Made by a program: the position numbers and the translations under genes. A stretch of 64,000 nt of DNA from an uncultured beta proteobacterium (GTDB lineage: Bacteria > Pseudomonadota > Gammaproteobacteria > Burkholderiales > Burkholderiaceae_C). The notes under the pieces are model-generated. The model did not search any database and was not told where the DNA came from. It worked only from the letters and a program-made list of their open reading frames with translations. Shown one piece after another: positions 62,827 to 64,000 of this stretch. Location of the stretch: positions 124,001 through 188,000 of the forward strand of contig CAJAES010000034.1 in NCBI GenBank assembly GCA_903938815.1. Direction: 5' to 3'. The first letter of the stretch is position 1, and each line of letters opens with the position of its first letter.

Positions 62827-63599
62827 AGCTGCAACTCCTCTCCGACCTCCATCTCGAATCCGAGTCCTTCGACCCCGCGCCGGCACCCGGCGCGGAGTTG
62901 CTGGTGCTCGCCGGCGACATCGACAGCACCTGGGCCGGCCTCGCGCGATTCGCGCGCTGGCCGGTGCCGGTGGTCTTCGTCCCCGGCAACCACGAGTTCG
63001 ACGGCCGCGACGTCGACGAGACCGGCCACGACCTGCGGCAGCTCGTCGAATCCCTGGGCCATGTCTGGCTCGAGCGCCGCAGCGCGGTGCTGCAGGGTGC
63101 GGACGGGCGCCGGATCCGGTTTCTCGGCACGGTGCGCTGGAGCGACTTCGACCTCTTCGGGGTGGCCAACCGCGCGCGCTCGCTGCGCGCCGGCGCCTAC
63201 TTCCAGCGCGTGATGCGCGCGACCCGCCAGGGCCAGCCCTTCGACGCGAACGCTGTCCGCGAGGAGGCCCTGGCCTGCCGCGCCTGGCTGGGCGAGGCCT
63301 TGGCCGAGCCCGCCGAAGGCCGCTGGGACGCCACCGTGGCCATCACCCACTTCGCGCCCAGCCTGCTGAGCGGGGACCCGCGCTACGGCCGCCAGCCCGG
63401 CACCGCGAGCTTCTGCAACGCCGACGACGACCTCCTGCCCCGGGCCTCGGTGTGGCTGCACGGCCACGTGCACTGCCGGCACGACTACCGCGTGGCGCAT
63501 CCGGACGGCAGCAGCACGCGCGTGGTGTGCCAGGCCCGCGGGCTTTCGGCCAAGGGCGAGGACGAAGGATGGAACCCGATGAAGCTCATCGATGTCTGA
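62823..63599 (+). CDS. Calcineurin-like metallophosphoesterase
   Basis: A 258-residue metallophosphoesterase: S-D-L-H-L-E (about 7-12), A-G-D-I-D (about 33-37), [20 protein letters not shown]. The start is TTG 62823, overlapping the pckG stop (TTGA), which gives the expected N-terminus [10 protein letters not shown]; an ATG 36 codons upstream would sit in pckG with no homology. Substrate unknown. Coupling to pckG is physical; a functional link is not shown. Confidence 0.87.
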   Translation: MKLQLLSDLHLESESFDPAPAPGAELLVLAGDIDSTWAGLARFARWPVPVVFVPGNHEFDGRDVDETGHDLRQLVESLGHVWLERRSAVLQGADGRRIRFLGTVRWSDFDLFGVANRARSLRAGAYFQRVMRATRQGQPFDANAVREEALACRAWLGEALAEPAEGRWDATVAITHFAPSLLSGDPRYGRQPGTASFCNADDDLLPRASVWLHGHVHCRHDYRVAHPDGSSTRVVCQARGLSAKGEDEGWNPMKLIDV

Positions 63600-63633
63600 T
63601 CCCCGGACCTGATCCTCGGACCCGAGCCCGGAC

Positions 63634-63647
63634 TTGAGCCGCGTCAA
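63634..63647 (+). promoter_or_regulatory. FNR/ANR-type box upstream of the universal stress gene
   Basis: TTGA-N6-TCAA with the flanks extending the dyad to CTTGA/TCAAG; same spacing as the FNR consensus. It is centred 71 bp before the ATG. Crp/Fnr control of universal stress proteins under low oxygen is well known, so low-oxygen induction is likely. Confidence 0.6.
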
Positions 63648-63655
63648 GAGTGCGC

Positions 63656-63668
63656 ACACACCGTGTGT
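63656..63668 (+). promoter_or_regulatory. Second dyad upstream of the universal stress gene
   Basis: ACACAC-C-GTGTGT, centred 21 bp downstream of the FNR-like box, between it and the presumed transcription start. Confidence 0.4.
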
Positions 63669-63711
63669 CACACTGATTCCATTGCAAACCAGACCTTTTG
63701 GAGACCTGAAA

Positions 63712-64000
63712 ATGAAGATCCTCGTGGCCGTCGACGGCAGCCCGTTCACCAAGCGCATGCTGGCCTATCTGACCGCGCACGACGAGTTTCCCGGCCGTGG
63801 GCACGAATACACCGTGCTGCACACCGTGGCCCCGGTGCCGCCGCGTGCCGCAGCCGTGCTCGAAAAGGCCACCCTGGACGCCTACTATCAGGACGAATCG
63901 GACAAGGTCTTCAAGCCCATCCGCACCTTCCTGAGCAAGCAGGGCATCGACGCCAAGTTCGTCTTCAAGACCGGCCATGCCGCCGAAACCATCGCCACCG
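63712..64000 (+). CDS. Universal stress protein, N-terminal part (cut by window edge)
   Basis: 96 codons reach the window edge. The opening M-K-I-L-V-A-V-D-G-S-P-F-T (ATP-binding fold, Asp about residue 8) and the T-V-L-H-T-V-A-P-V strand are UspA-family marks; the ATP-binding G-x2-G-x9-G-S motif would lie beyond the edge. GGAGA is about 9 nt before ATG 63712. Preceded by an FNR-like box, suggesting induction when oxygen falls. Confidence 0.9.
   Translation, partial: MKILVAVDGSPFTKRMLAYLTAHDEFPGRGHEYTVLHTVAPVPPRAAAVLEKATLDAYYQDESDKVFKPIRTFLSKQGIDAKFVFKTGHAAETIAT

Overview
This window is G+C-rich, densely coding DNA from a betaproteobacterial chromosome, most likely order Burkholderiales (Comamonadaceae or Rubrivivax/Leptothrix-like). 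The signs are two Bug-type solute receptors, a PEP-CTERM protein, neighbouring oxyR and recG, a pilU-pilT pair divergent from a YggS-type PLP protein, an rsmI/yraN/diaA/dolP block, a short-form PutA and GTP-dependent PEP carboxykinase. I see no rRNA, tRNA, CRISPR array, insertion sequence, phage gene or origin. No gap between genes exceeds 300 bases. Boundaries and starts were judged by eye from reading frames, motifs and Shine-Dalgarno (SD) sites; no database search was run.

Layout. 1-7.5 kb: start of a threonine ammonia-lyase, a PEP-CTERM surface protein, tldD, rsmI facing yraN head to head, a CitE-like lyase on the opposite strand, diaA-dolP, and a beta-hydroxyacid dehydrogenase. 7.5-12.4 kb: pilU-pilT, the divergent PLP homeostasis protein, and a degenerate GGDEF/EAL protein. 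12.4-18.4 kb: a LysR regulator divergent from an accessory cluster of M20 amidohydrolase, Bug receptor, amidase and ornithine-cyclodeaminase-like protein. 18.4-22 kb: an Lrp-type regulator divergent from putA. 22-27.7 kb: a deoR-ugpC-ugpB-ugpA-ugpE-like ABC uptake operon divergent from a GpdQ-like phosphodiesterase, with tandem repeats that look like DeoR operators between them. 27.8-37.5 kb: glycine-zipper protein, DUF3096 micro-protein, a second Bug receptor, OmpA-like lipoprotein, glutamate dehydrogenase facing proC, ubiA, a pectinacetylesterase-like protein, prfC and dps. 37.6-48.5 kb: a hybrid histidine kinase, then a 2025-residue alpha-2-macroglobulin-like protein translationally coupled to pbpC. 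48.6-56.2 kb: oxyR, a 667-residue secreted serine hydrolase with five N-terminal WWxY repeats, recG facing queA, then tgt. 56.2-64 kb: rlmJ, a membrane Ser/Thr kinase with a DUF4384 domain, an AbrB-family permease, a MOSC protein, pckG coupled to a metallophosphoesterase, and the start of a universal stress protein behind an FNR-like box.

How the genes work together. Several genes converge on glutamate and proline: OCD-like protein, PutA, GDH and ProC. The ugp-like transporter with the phosphodiesterase suggests glycerophosphodiester or glycerol-phosphate scavenging. QueA and Tgt are consecutive steps in queuosine tRNA modification. A2M and PbpC form a known periplasmic pair. The least ordinary items are the repeat-bearing serine hydrolase placed between oxyR and recG, the M20/Bug/amidase/OCD cluster, and several near-perfect dyads in promoter regions. 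Several start codons also have a -10-like hexamer only 6-8 nt upstream and no SD, which suggests leaderless or very short leaders.
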